From: Candidatus Coatesiibacteriota bacterium
Lineage (GTDB): Bacteria; RBG-13-66-14
Length of the DNA stretch: 12,467 bases
Direction of reading: 5' to 3'
Assembly (NCBI GenBank): GCA_014728185.1
Contig: WJMB01000193.1
Span: 1 to 12,467, forward strand
The notes below the pieces were generated by a model. It did not search any database and was not told the origin of the DNA. It worked only from the letters and a program-made list of their open reading frames with translations. Numbering within the stretch: the stretch's first letter is position 1; each line of letters begins with the position of its first letter. Below, piece by piece: positions 1 through 5,687 of the stretch. Position numbers and translations under genes: made by a program.

Positions 1-182
1 AGCCAAAATAAGCGAGCTATCTCTTTATGCTTTTCTTTAGATAGCTTTGTATATCTTGGCCGATGGGTATATTTCTTACCGCAATTCTTGCATTTACATC
101 TGCCATCGGCTAATTTATAGTGCGCCCTATGGTTACATTTTGGGCAACTAATGTGCCGGTCGGTTGTTTGGTTTTCTGCCAC
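1..182 (-). CDS. IS transposase, N-terminal zinc-ribbon fragment (cut by window edge)
   Basis: Sixty codons of a transposase starting at GTG 182-180; the rest lies left of the window. The start is supported by a strong Shine-Dalgarno (AAGGGGGG, complement of 189-196) seven bases upstream. Cys13, Cys16, Cys31 and Cys34 (CPKC...CKNC) form a CxxC/CxxC zinc ribbon, followed by a basic, Lys/Arg-rich segment of the kind that binds terminal repeats. This ribbon followed by a helix of the type KEKHKEIARLFW resembles IS1595/ISXO2 transposases. The DDE-type catalytic core that this family normally has is not visible here. Codon use is AT-richer than in the chromosomal genes of the window, consistent with acquired DNA. 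Other zinc-ribbon transposase families cannot be excluded from 60 residues. Confidence 0.7.
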   Translation of the reverse strand, partial: MAENQTTDRHISCPKCNHRAHYKLADGRCKCKNCGKKYTHRPRYTKLSKEKHKEIARLFW

Positions 183-204
183 TTTTAACCCCCCTTTTTG
201 TGGC

Positions 205-233
205 AGAATATCACAGCCCATCCCGTATGTTAA
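205..233 (-). promoter_or_regulatory. Transposase promoter (sigma-70 type)
   Basis: On the minus strand TTAACA (228-233) and TATTCT (205-210) are separated by 17 bp, placing the transcript start near 198, about 16 bases before the GTG start. The -35 hexamer lies inside the palindrome 225-248, so a protein bound there, perhaps the transposase itself, would block RNA polymerase. Autoregulation is inference. Confidence 0.55.
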
Positions 234-248
234 CAGCATGTTACATAC
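225..248. repeat. Subterminal palindrome of the IS, operator-like
   Basis: Arms GTATGTTAACA (225-235) and TGTTACATAC (239-248) pair with one bulged base. The palindrome lies 12 bp inside the terminal repeat and covers the transposase -35. A related motif sits at the same 12-bp distance from the terminal repeat in the element at 4363-4471 (15 of 19 bases match), which suggests a transposase binding site. Confidence 0.5.
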
Positions 249-255
249 AGGCAGC

Positions 256-280
256 GGTCCGAACACGGTATACGATCCCT
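256..280 (-). repeat. Terminal inverted repeat of the IS (right end)
   Basis: A 25-bp sequence beginning AGGGATCGTATA at its outer end (280) and ending GTTCGGACC. It differs from the right repeat at 4447-4471 at one position and from the left repeat at 4363-4387 at three positions. The exact boundary base is uncertain by one or two positions because no target duplication can be read here. Confidence 0.6.
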
Positions 281-297
281 AAGGGTATGCTAAATTA

Positions 298-471
298 ATG
301 CTTGGTCAAAACGTGCATTTCGGGGAAGGGGATAACGGCCCGGCAAGCCGTTCCCAATCAGCCTGGTTTGGTCCGAAGACGTTCCGTGATGCCTTCATGA
401 AAAAGGTGGATCAGACGCTGCCTGAATGGCAACCTGCAGTGCGGATGATACAAGCGGCTGCACCCATCTAA
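298..471 (+). CDS. Short ORF, 57 codons, doubtful
   Basis: ATG 298 to TAA 469-471 gives a 57-residue product ending AFMKKVDQTLPEWQPAVRM and a short tail. I recognise no family. Its composition is more gene-like than the surrounding AT-rich DNA, but the ribosome site is poor (AAGGG about 12 bases upstream). It starts 17 bp outside the insertion sequence, so it could be the tail of a gene broken by the insertion or a chance ORF. A 10-bp perfect stem (452-461 with 477-486) overlaps its stop codon but has no T-run after it. Confidence 0.15.
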   Translation: MLGQNVHFGEGDNGPASRSQSAWFGPKTFRDAFMKKVDQTLPEWQPAVRMIQAAAPI

Positions 472-1026
472 GGAGGGCAGCCGCTTCCATATACCAGGAG
501 GAATCATCCTTCAGGGAGCACTCCACGATAGTGGACCGAGGAAATGCACGATATCATGTAACGGGTGTTTCATACCCGCAAGAGATCGAAACTTTATTGT
601 ATGCTCCTATGATTAAGGTAGTTATCAGATATTGGATCAACACAAAAGACATCACAAGAGAGCGTCACAAAAAACTGGACCAACACTTGTAACCATAGGG
701 AGCCGCATCGGGTAGGGTGCCTCGATAAATGCTCGGCGTAATTCGTCAACTCGTGAGGCCGACAGGCTGTTATAGGTTCTAAACCAAGCAATAGTTTGCT
801 TTTAGCATATCAATCACTATCAACATCTAAAACCGTTGGGTGGGACCGACAGCCTTCGGCTTCACACAATATCTGGATGAAAGCGAGGTTGATCGCCACA
901 AATCGGCAGCGAGACAATGGCGGTAGTTGAGCTGTAAAGCAATGATTGGCAATCTATTAGCTAGAAGTACCGGCCCAACAACGAGTGATAATTCCAACTA
1001 TAAGCGACTAAAGAATAGATGTAGAT
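472..1026. other. AT-rich intergenic stretch without a recognisable gene
   Basis: No reading frame here has a convincing start, ribosome site or recognisable product. Small hairpins are visible, for example CGGGT/ACCCG near 558-574 and an AGCAA/TTGCT stem near 787-799. I found no tRNA cloverleaf, CRISPR repeat or terminator with a T-run. The stretch separates the insertion sequence from the end of the DUF3343 gene and has no obvious terminator for that operon. Confidence 0.5.
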
Positions 1027-1260
1027 TCAGCCGTCGGTCACTTCCTGGGTGATGCGCTTCCAGGGCATCTCGGCTGCGGTAAGGACCTCCTCGGCCCGGG
1101 AGCGGTCGGCGGCGGGCAGGCGCAGGGCGATACCGCAGTCGGGGATGCCGGGGGGATTGGGTACCAGCTCGGTGTCGACGCCGTTGTCCTGCAGTTCGCG
1201 GAAGGCCGCGATGGTGTGCATGGTGGTCTTGAAGATGAAGTAGAGGCGCGGGGCGCTCAC
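1027..1260 (-). CDS. DUF3343 family protein, putative Se/S carrier
   Basis: 77 residues. Seen: an N-terminal strand-helix (RLYFIFKTTMHTIAAF), then PNPPGIPDCGIALRL with the single conserved-looking Cys42, then a C-terminal helix. This matches DUF3343, a small ferredoxin-like-fold family described as a putative Se/S carrier and often found next to class V aminotransferases or YedF. Start choice: GTG 1260-1258 overlaps the aminotransferase stop as GTGA, implying translational coupling. The same frame stays open upstream to 2058, but that part lies inside the aminotransferase gene and is not used. Likely role: accepting persulfide or selenium from the partner enzyme on Cys42. This is inferred from the family and the neighbour, not shown. 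No terminator is visible downstream. Confidence 0.85.
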   Translation of the reverse strand: MSAPRLYFIFKTTMHTIAAFRELQDNGVDTELVPNPPGIPDCGIALRLPAADRSRAEEVLTAAEMPWKRITQEVTDG

Positions 1261-2414
1261 GGCGTCTCCCGGCGGGCGGCGGCGACGGCCCGGGCCAGGA
1301 CCTCGAGGTCCTCCTCGGTGTTGAAGGGGCCGACGCTGGCCCGCACGGCTCCGCGGTCCATGGTCAGCGCCACGTGGTGGGCGCCGGGGGCGCAGTGCAG
1401 GCCACTGCGGGTCTGGACGCCGTGGCTCTCCTCGAGGGCCGCGGCGAGCTGGTTGGCCTCCCAGCCGGGGAGGTTGAAGCTGACCAGGGCGCCGCGCAGG
1501 GCGGGGTCCCGGGGTCCCAGCAGCTCGGCGTCGGCCTCGTCGACTATTTCGCAGAGTCGGCGGGTCAGGCGCCGCTTGCGCTTGAGGAGCGCGTCGAGAC
1601 CTTGCTCGCGGATCCAGGCGATGCCGGCGCGCAGCCCGGCCAGGCCCACAGCGTTGTAGGTGCCCGCCTCGAGAGCCTCGGGCAGTTCGGAGGGTACGTC
1701 CTCGGCGCGGGAGTCTCCCCCGCCGCCGCGCATCAGCGGTTCCAGGGGCAGGTCGGGGCCGATCACCAGTCCCCCCGTGCCCTGGGGTCCCAGCAGGCCC
1801 TTGTGGCCGGTGAAGGCCGCGAAGTCGACGCCCCAAGCGTCGAGCTCCAGGGGCAGGGATCCGGCGGACTGGGCGCAGTCGGCTAAGACCAGGGCGCCGT
1901 GCCGGTGGGCCGTTGCGCAGATCTCGGCCAGGGGCTCGATGGTCCCCAGCACGTTGGAGATGTGACAGACCGTCACCAGGCGTGTCGGCTCCTTCGAGAG
2001 CAGGTCGTCCAACTCGGCGGGATCCAGGGGTTCGGCGGCCGACGGCGGCGCCCACCAATCGATCCTGAGCCCGGCGTCGCGCTTCAGGGCCAACAGCGGT
2101 CGGCGAACCGAATTGTGGCTGGAGCGGTCGGCGATTACGCGATCACCGGGACGCAGCAGGCCGCCGATGACCTGGTTGAGCGCCCAGGTGGCGTTGTGGC
2201 CGAAGATCACCCGGTTGGGCTTCTCCACACCAAGCAGTTCCGCCACGGCCTCCCGGGCGCGGTATATCTCCAGACCGGCCTCGATGGCCCGCCGGTGGGA
2301 GCTGCGCCCCGCCGAACCGCCGCACTCCTCCATGAAGGCCGCCATGGCCCGGGCCACTCCCGGGGGCTTGGGCCAACTTGTCGCAGAGTTGTCGAGATAG
2401 ACGGTGTCTTTCAC
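1257..2414 (-). CDS. Class V PLP-dependent aminotransferase, cysteine-desulfurase-like (EF2568 type)
   Basis: 385 residues from GTG 2414, which has GGAAAG eight bases upstream. The start YLDNSATSWPKPPGV (from residue 6) is typical of the cysteine-desulfurase-related group that includes EF2568. Landmarks: His100 in SSHNS (likely stacks on PLP), Asp179 in LADCAQSAG, the Schiff-base Lys205 in FTGHKGLLGP, and Cys341 in RSGLHCAPGAHH, where desulfurases carry the catalytic cysteine. A longer GTG start at 2492 would add 26 Lys/Arg-rich residues that do not look like the family; it is possible because it would sit 15 bp after the thioesterase stop. The gene overlaps DUF3343 by four bases. Likely reaction: sulfur or selenium release from (seleno)cysteine to the carrier. 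It is not a standard IscS/SufS by its sequence style, and the substrate is unproven. Confidence 0.88.
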   Translation of the reverse strand: MKDTVYLDNSATSWPKPPGVARAMAAFMEECGGSAGRSSHRRAIEAGLEIYRAREAVAELLGVEKPNRVIFGHNATWALNQVIGGLLRPGDRVIADRSSHNSVRRPLLALKRDAGLRIDWWAPPSAAEPLDPAELDDLLSKEPTRLVTVCHISNVLGTIEPLAEICATAHRHGALVLADCAQSAGSLPLELDAWGVDFAAFTGHKGLLGPQGTGGLVIGPDLPLEPLMRGGGGDSRAEDVPSELPEALEAGTYNAVGLAGLRAGIAWIREQGLDALLKRKRRLTRRLCEIVDEADAELLGPRDPALRGALVSFNLPGWEANQLAAALEESHGVQTRSGLHCAPGAHHVALTMDRGAVRASVGPFNTEEDLEVLARAVAAARRETP

Positions 2415-2507
2415 TGGACGGGCTTTCCTTTTCGTGGTTTGCTTCGGCGATGGCGACAAGGTGACGGGCCGGGATACCTTAATCGTGGTCACCGCAAACC
2501 GCCGGTC

Positions 2508-2930
2508 CTAGGCTTGAGGCCGGCGCTCGAAGACCTCGGCCAGCCAATCCGGGAAGCGGCGCAGCTCGCCCTCTCGGGTCACCAGGACGTGGTTGGTGAA
2601 ACCGGTGGTCAGCAGCTCGTTCTCCCGGGTCACCTCGTACTCGATGAAGAGACGCGTGCGGGTCTGCTTGACGCAGATCGCCGTGATGGTGATCAGATCG
2701 TCGTAGTCGGCGGGCTTCTTGAAGCGGGCGCCGGTCTCGATGATCGGCATCTCGTAGCCGCGCTCTTTCAATTCTCGGTAGGAGAGCCCCTGGGCGCGCA
2801 TCAACTCGACACGGGCGTGCTCGAAGAAAATCAGGTAGTTGACGTTGTAGACTACACCGAAGGGGTCGCATTCGGCGTAGAGGACGCGGTGCTGCACGCT
2901 CAGTCGGGGTCTGTCCACGGTGGATTCCAT
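2508..2930 (-). CDS. Hotdog-fold acyl-CoA thioesterase (YbgC/FadM-like)
   Basis: 140 residues, normal for the YbgC/4-hydroxybenzoyl-CoA thioesterase group. The diagnostic segment is YAECDPFGVVYNVNYLIFFE, in which Asp22 (start at 2930) occupies the catalytic position; the long helix EHARVELMR follows. It should hydrolyse a cytosolic acyl- or aroyl-CoA thioester; the substrate cannot be read from sequence. The frame is open upstream to an ATG at 3068, but those 46 residues are low-complexity, lie in the promoter repeat region and have no counterpart in the family, so ATG 2930 was chosen even though its ribosome site is weak. It is first in a minus-strand operon with the aminotransferase, and the minus-strand sigma-54 promoter at 3121-3135 would give a leader of about 180 bases. 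Confidence 0.85.
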   Translation of the reverse strand: MESTVDRPRLSVQHRVLYAECDPFGVVYNVNYLIFFEHARVELMRAQGLSYRELKERGYEMPIIETGARFKKPADYDDLITITAICVKQTRTRLFIEYEVTRENELLTTGFTNHVLVTREGELRRFPDWLAEVFERRPQA

Positions 2931-3062
2931 CTTGGCTGGTGTGCTCTTGTCGATTGGCGACGACGGCTCCCGAGGGGTTTTCCAACAAGGCCAAGCAGGG
3001 GAGGCCTCGCCGCGCCCTTCGCTGAACCGCCCGAAAAACCGGTTCCGCTCGGGCGGCGGCGT

Positions 3063-3077
3063 TGGCACATTTCTTGC
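3063..3077 (+). promoter_or_regulatory. Sigma-54 promoter reading right, toward lgt
   Basis: TGGCACATTTCTTGC has the invariant -24 GG (3064-3065) and -12 GC (3076-3077) separated by exactly 10 bases and matches the RpoN consensus throughout. The transcript should start near 3089 and reach lgt after a leader of about 260 bases. It would run across the opposing promoter at 3121-3135. Confidence 0.7.
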
Positions 3078-3120
3078 GGAGGTCCGCGCTGGTCCCCGCT
3101 TAAAGGTACCTTGCCCTGCT

Positions 3121-3135
3121 GCAAGAAATGTGCCA
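3121..3135 (-). promoter_or_regulatory. Sigma-54 promoter reading left, into the thioesterase operon
   Basis: The minus strand carries the same 15-mer TGGCACATTTCTTGC followed by A, the preferred base after TTGC. GG and GC are 10 bases apart. The start would be near 3109, leftward into the thioesterase, aminotransferase and DUF3343 genes. Its transcript and the plus-strand one overlap by about 20 bases at their 5' ends. Confidence 0.7.
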
Positions 3136-3346
3136 ACGCCGCCGCCCGGGCAAGCGGATGCGCGATTCTCCTCGGGCGGTTCGGCGAAGGGCGCCTACAG
3201 CGTCGGGCAATGTACGTAGGTACAGCCTACTGACCTCCTCAATTCTTGATTTATTCTAACCCAGCCGAGACGCCGTGGCAACCAAGGGTCCCTTATCCTG
3301 GTTTATGCTACAATCGCGGCTCGAACCTCAACCCGGGCGGTCAACG

Positions 3347-4213
3347 GTGTACCCCGTCTTCCTGCGCGATATTCCCATCCCCTTCTCCGGTGGCGAGACC
3401 TTCACCATCTACTGGTACGGGGTCTGGTTCATGACGGCCATCCTGACCGCACTTGTGCTCTTCATTCGGCGCAATAAGCGGATGCTCGGCGTTCCCTCCG
3501 ACGATACCCTGACCCTGGCGGTGATCGTTATCCTGGCCGGCCTGATCGGGGCCAAGCTGCTGACCATCTTCACCCGTTTCGAGGAGTTCAGCGCCGATCC
3601 AGGGGGCTTCCTCTTCGGCCGCGCATATTTCAGCGTCTTCGGCGGGGTGTTGGGCGGTGGCGTGGCGCTCTGGCTGGTCACGCGCCGTAGCGGGCCCGGC
3701 TTCCTGGGCTTCGCCGACTCCCTGGCCGCCTGCCTGCCCCTGGCTCAGGCTCTGGGTCGTCAGGGCTGCTTCGCCGCCGGTTGTTGCTGGGGCAAGCCCA
3801 CCGACGCCTGGTGGGGCGTCACCTTCACCCACCCCGACAGCGTCAACGGGCTCAAGGGGGTTCCGCTGATCCCCACCCAGCTCATCGAGAGCGGGTTGAA
3901 CCTGCTGCTTTTCATCGGGATACTGATTCTGGAAAGCAGTTACAAAAAGCGGCGACAGGGGACGACCTTCTTGGTATACGGTCTGGGCTACGGTGTGATC
4001 CGCTTCGTGATGGACTTCCTGCGCGCCGATCCCCAAGTGACCTGGTTGGGGCTCTCCACCAACCAGTGGGCGGTGATCGTCGGCTTCGCGCTGATCGGTC
4101 TGGCGGTCTGGAAGCTGCTGCCCAAGGCCCGTCCGGCCCTGGAGGTCTACAGCGATCCGCCCCGGCGGGTGCTCTTCGGCCGCAAGAATGAGAGTGAGAG
4201 TCCTCGAGACTGA
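3347..4213 (+). CDS. lgt: Prolipoprotein diacylglyceryl transferase
   Basis: 288 residues from GTG 3347. The inner-membrane enzyme transfers diacylglycerol from phosphatidylglycerol to the lipobox cysteine of prelipoproteins, the first step of lipoprotein maturation. Seen: MYPVFL start, several hydrophobic segments (about 24-42, 54-74, 95-112, 180-195, 205-222, 240-257), the signature GRQGCFAAGCCWG at 137-149, and RFVMDFLRAD at 219-228 near the C-terminus. Oddities: the His of the E. coli HGG motif is Phe98 here (SVFGG), and Asp223 stands where Glu is usual. An upstream GTG at 3275 would add 24 residues unlike family N-termini and has no better ribosome site. Besides the sigma-54 promoter at 3063, weak sigma-70-like elements lie at 3230-3257 (CTGACC, 16 bp, TATTCT) and TACAAT at 3309-3314. 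A terminator follows at 4253. Confidence 0.93.
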   Translation: MYPVFLRDIPIPFSGGETFTIYWYGVWFMTAILTALVLFIRRNKRMLGVPSDDTLTLAVIVILAGLIGAKLLTIFTRFEEFSADPGGFLFGRAYFSVFGGVLGGGVALWLVTRRSGPGFLGFADSLAACLPLAQALGRQGCFAAGCCWGKPTDAWWGVTFTHPDSVNGLKGVPLIPTQLIESGLNLLLFIGILILESSYKKRRQGTTFLVYGLGYGVIRFVMDFLRADPQVTWLGLSTNQWAVIVGFALIGLAVWKLLPKARPALEVYSDPPRRVLFGRKNESESPRD

Positions 4214-4252
4214 TCACGTCCTAATAGTCTGGGAAGGGGAGCAGATACCAAG

Positions 4253-4275
4253 CGGCGCGGGAGCGCCGTTTTCTT
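4253..4275 (+). terminator. Rho-independent terminator of lgt
   Basis: Perfect 6-bp GC stem CGGCGC/GCGCCG (4253-4258 and 4263-4268) with loop GGGA, followed directly by TTTTCTT. It lies 39 bp after the lgt stop. Confidence 0.85.
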
Positions 4276-4362
4276 CGTCAACGTTCGAAGGCGATACATG
4301 CATCGAGCACTAACCGGACTTTCGCTTACACTCGGTGAGGAGCCGGAAGACATGTTTAATAT

Positions 4363-4471
4363 AGGGATCGTATACCTTATTCAGACCGGATCATAATTAC
4401 AACCTGCTACTAAATGTGTATTATCAGCAGGTTAGAATCATAAACAGGTCCGAACACGTTATACGATCCCT
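4363..4471. mobile_element. MITE-like non-autonomous element related to the left-edge IS
   Basis: A 109-bp element bounded by 25-bp inverted repeats (4363-4387 and 4447-4471, 21 of 25 matching) that start AGGGATCGTATA at both outer ends. An inner inverted repeat AACCTGCT/AGCAGGTT (4401-4408 and 4426-4433) lies exactly 13 bp from each terminal repeat, so the whole element is nearly symmetric and could fold on itself. The right repeat differs from the IS end at 256-280 by one base. No coding sequence fits inside, and I see no target-site duplication (flanks TTTAATAT and TCAGGATT), so the insertion is old or the boundaries are shifted. Movement by the IS transposase is inferred. Confidence 0.7.
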
Positions 4472-4913
4472 TCAGGATTATCACTCCCACTTGAACAGGT
4501 TGTTTGCTATGCTCTTGGAAACTGATAGTTCTAACACTTTCTTATCCCGGCAGTTGTGGTGTGGCACCAGTTTTTTTCTGCACTTGGTTCCGTGTATTAA
4601 AGGTATAACGGCTATCCCGACGAGTCACCCGGCATCCTCAACCAGACAAGGCTGAAGTAACAGCAGGTTTGTGCTTGTTACAAGCCTTGAGATCAGCCAG
4701 GTTCTTTGTCGAGTTGCAGCTTTCAGCAAGTATGCATCAAGAGTAAATCAGTCGTAGCAGCTCTCAGCAGCTTCAAGCTAAGCTTCAGTTTTGTGTACTG
4801 ATCCCATGAAAAAAACACTCGTGACTGTTTTCTGCAGCTACAGATAATGGTCCAGTTTATCATGATAAACCGATCGGCGTGATTCGAGCGGAATGGGAGC
4901 AAGATAAGGGCGT
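4472..4913. other. AT-rich intergenic stretch without a recognisable gene
   Basis: No frame on either strand gives a believable product. A frame starting at 4416 inside the MITE-like element and running to 4655 is not protein-like. Visible structure: a near-perfect 13-bp direct repeat GCAGCT(T/C)TCAGCA at 4716-4728 and 4757-4769, and the palindrome at 4855-4870. The stretch may be remnants of insertions or hold an unrecognised RNA; nothing decides this. Confidence 0.45.
4855..4870. repeat. Perfect 16-bp palindrome, operator-like
   Basis: GTTTATCATGATAAAC is an exact palindrome, and CCGATCGG (4870-4877) abuts it. It has the shape of a dimeric regulator site, but no promoter or gene start is visible next to it, so its role is unknown. 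Confidence 0.35.
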
Positions 4914-4946
4914 AACAAACGGGACGGCTGAACCGTCCCGTTTGTT
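4914..4946 (-). terminator. Terminator hairpin of the secreted-protein gene
   Basis: Perfect 14-bp stem (4914-4927 with 4933-4946), core AACGGGACGG..., five-base loop. It lies 30 bp after the stop codon of the minus-strand gene at 4977. Read on the minus strand, the 3' arm ends GTTTGTT, giving a short U-rich end. Confidence 0.75.
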
Positions 4947-4976
4947 TACTGCTTGTTGAGTTAAGCGGTGTTTAGC

Positions 4977-5600
4977 TTACTCGTACAGGCCCTTGACAGC
5001 GCCCCAGGTGGTGTCTTCGACACCTTCCTCTTCCCAGTAGCAGCGGAGCATGAAGTCACCGTAGTCGGTGGTGTTGGCCCAACTACCCTGGTAGCCGGTC
5101 CAGTTGTGAGTACCGGAGGCGGCGTCGACACCCATGGAATCGGTGGAGGGGTAGTTGCCAATCTGCTCGAAGGCGATGTAGAAGGTGCCGGTGCTGATAG
5201 CGTGGTCGAAGCCATCGATCCACTCGAAGTCACCGGTGCCGGTGAAGCCGATGTACTCATAGGCAACACTGCTGCCCGGATAGTCGCCGATGTCTTCGAA
5301 GATGTGCAGGTAGGCGCCGACAAAGGTGTCGTCCGGCCAACCGGGGTAGGTCACAGCGCCCATCTTGTTGATGTGGCCAGCCTCGTCACCGGTGAGGGTG
5401 TCGTCGAACTGGACGGCCCAGTAGTTACCACCGGTGTACCAAGCCCAACCAGCAGCCAGGATGCCGTCATCCCAGTAGAACTCGTTGAAAGCAGCCGGCT
5501 GGGGATGAGCGTTGATCGGCATGGCACCTTCGTGCATGACGCTGTTCGCCGCGAAGCTAGCGATCGCGACGAGGACCAGCAAGAATACGAGCTTCTTCAT
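4977..5600 (-). CDS. Predicted secreted beta-rich protein, Trp/Tyr-rich, unknown function
   Basis: 207 residues. Lys2-Lys3 plus a hydrophobic run and AIASFAA give a clear Sec signal peptide, cleaved about residue 17-18; there is no lipobox Cys, so the protein is exported but not a lipoprotein. The mature part is acidic and rich in Gly, Trp and Tyr, with alternating patterns such as GGNYWAVQFDDTLTG, VGAYLHIFEDIGDYPG, TGTFYIAFEQIGNYP and GDFMLRCYWEEE, which suggest a single beta-sandwich. I recall similar segments as accessory domains at the ends of large secreted proteins in FCB-related bacteria; here it stands alone. No catalytic motif is visible. ATG 5600 is preceded by an excellent ribosome site (AAAGGAGG). 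Its own promoter, leader hairpin and terminator make it monocistronic and probably highly expressed. Confidence 0.85.
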   Translation of the reverse strand: MKKLVFLLVLVAIASFAANSVMHEGAMPINAHPQPAAFNEFYWDDGILAAGWAWYTGGNYWAVQFDDTLTGDEAGHINKMGAVTYPGWPDDTFVGAYLHIFEDIGDYPGSSVAYEYIGFTGTGDFEWIDGFDHAISTGTFYIAFEQIGNYPSTDSMGVDAASGTHNWTGYQGSWANTTDYGDFMLRCYWEEEGVEDTTWGAVKGLYE

Positions 5601-5645
5601 GTGGTTCCTCCTTTAGAGATGTTGACGTAGGTTCTTCTTCGAGCG

Positions 5646-5674
5646 TCCATCGTTTAGACAGAGCACACGATGGA
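5646..5674 (-). promoter_or_regulatory. Stem-loop in the 5' leader of the secreted-protein gene
   Basis: TCCATCGT (5646-5653) and ACGATGGA (5667-5674) form a perfect 8-bp stem with a 13-base loop in the leader, close to the transcript's 5' end and well clear of the ribosome site at 5607-5614. It could stabilise the mRNA; this is inference. Confidence 0.45.
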
Positions 5675-5687
5675 TGACTCAGTAGGT

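Larger units (their letters stand above)
1..280 (-). mobile_element. Right end of an insertion sequence (IS1595/ISXO2-like, partial)
   Basis: The window opens inside an insertion sequence that runs off the left edge. Seen: the start of a zinc-ribbon transposase on the minus strand (182 to 1), a sigma-70-like promoter at 205-233, an imperfect palindrome at 225-248 and a 25-bp terminal repeat at 256-280 whose outer end reads AGGGATCGTATA inward. The same terminal repeat occurs twice at 4363-4471, so it is a mobile end rather than a chance motif. The family assignment rests only on the N-terminal zinc ribbon and is tentative. The left end and any target-site duplication are outside the window. 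Confidence 0.65.
3012..3194. repeat. Long inverted repeat containing two facing sigma-54 promoters
   Basis: Inner arms 3050-3077 and 3121-3148 are perfectly complementary over 28 bp and include the promoter cores. Outer arms 3012-3034 and 3172-3194 match at 22 of 23 positions (GCGCCCTTCGC-GAACCGCCCGA). The segments between inner and outer arms differ in length (15 and 23 bp) and sequence. The centre (3078-3120) is not repeated. The outer arms lie roughly 30-60 bp upstream of each -24 element, where an activator could bind. A duplicated and inverted promoter, or a mobile repeat, are both possible origins. Confidence 0.85.

Noticed and set aside
371..382. GGTCCGAAGACG, similar to part of the IS terminal repeat
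   Set aside because: Only the inner 12 bases match (11 of 12) and the outer AGGGATCGTATA half is absent; probably chance.
426..692. 88-codon frame on the plus strand
   Set aside because: It has no ribosome site and no recognisable product, and it crosses AT-rich non-coding-looking DNA.
690..790. tRNA-like look of the segment ending GGTTCTAAACC
   Set aside because: No acceptor stem, anticodon arm or complete cloverleaf could be paired on either strand.
1261..2058. Upstream in-frame extension of the DUF3343 gene
   Set aside because: This part lies within the aminotransferase gene and reads as Arg/Pro/Gly-rich shadow sequence. The GTG at 1260 gives the normal DUF3343 length and a four-base overlap.
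2931..3068. N-terminal extension of the thioesterase to ATG 3068
   Set aside because: The extra 46 residues are low-complexity, come from promoter/repeat DNA and have no counterpart in YbgC-type enzymes.
1899..3233. Long plus-strand open frame (444 codons)
   Set aside because: It runs antisense across the aminotransferase, thioesterase and promoter repeat. Its translation has no recognisable family, whereas the minus-strand frames carry clear catalytic motifs.
4562..4577. TGGCAC followed by a T-run, sigma-54-like
   Set aside because: The base pair expected to be GC 10 bases after GG is TT, so the -12 element is missing.
4416..4655. 79-codon frame starting inside the MITE-like element
   Set aside because: The start lies in the inverted-repeat element, there is no ribosome site, and the translation is not protein-like.
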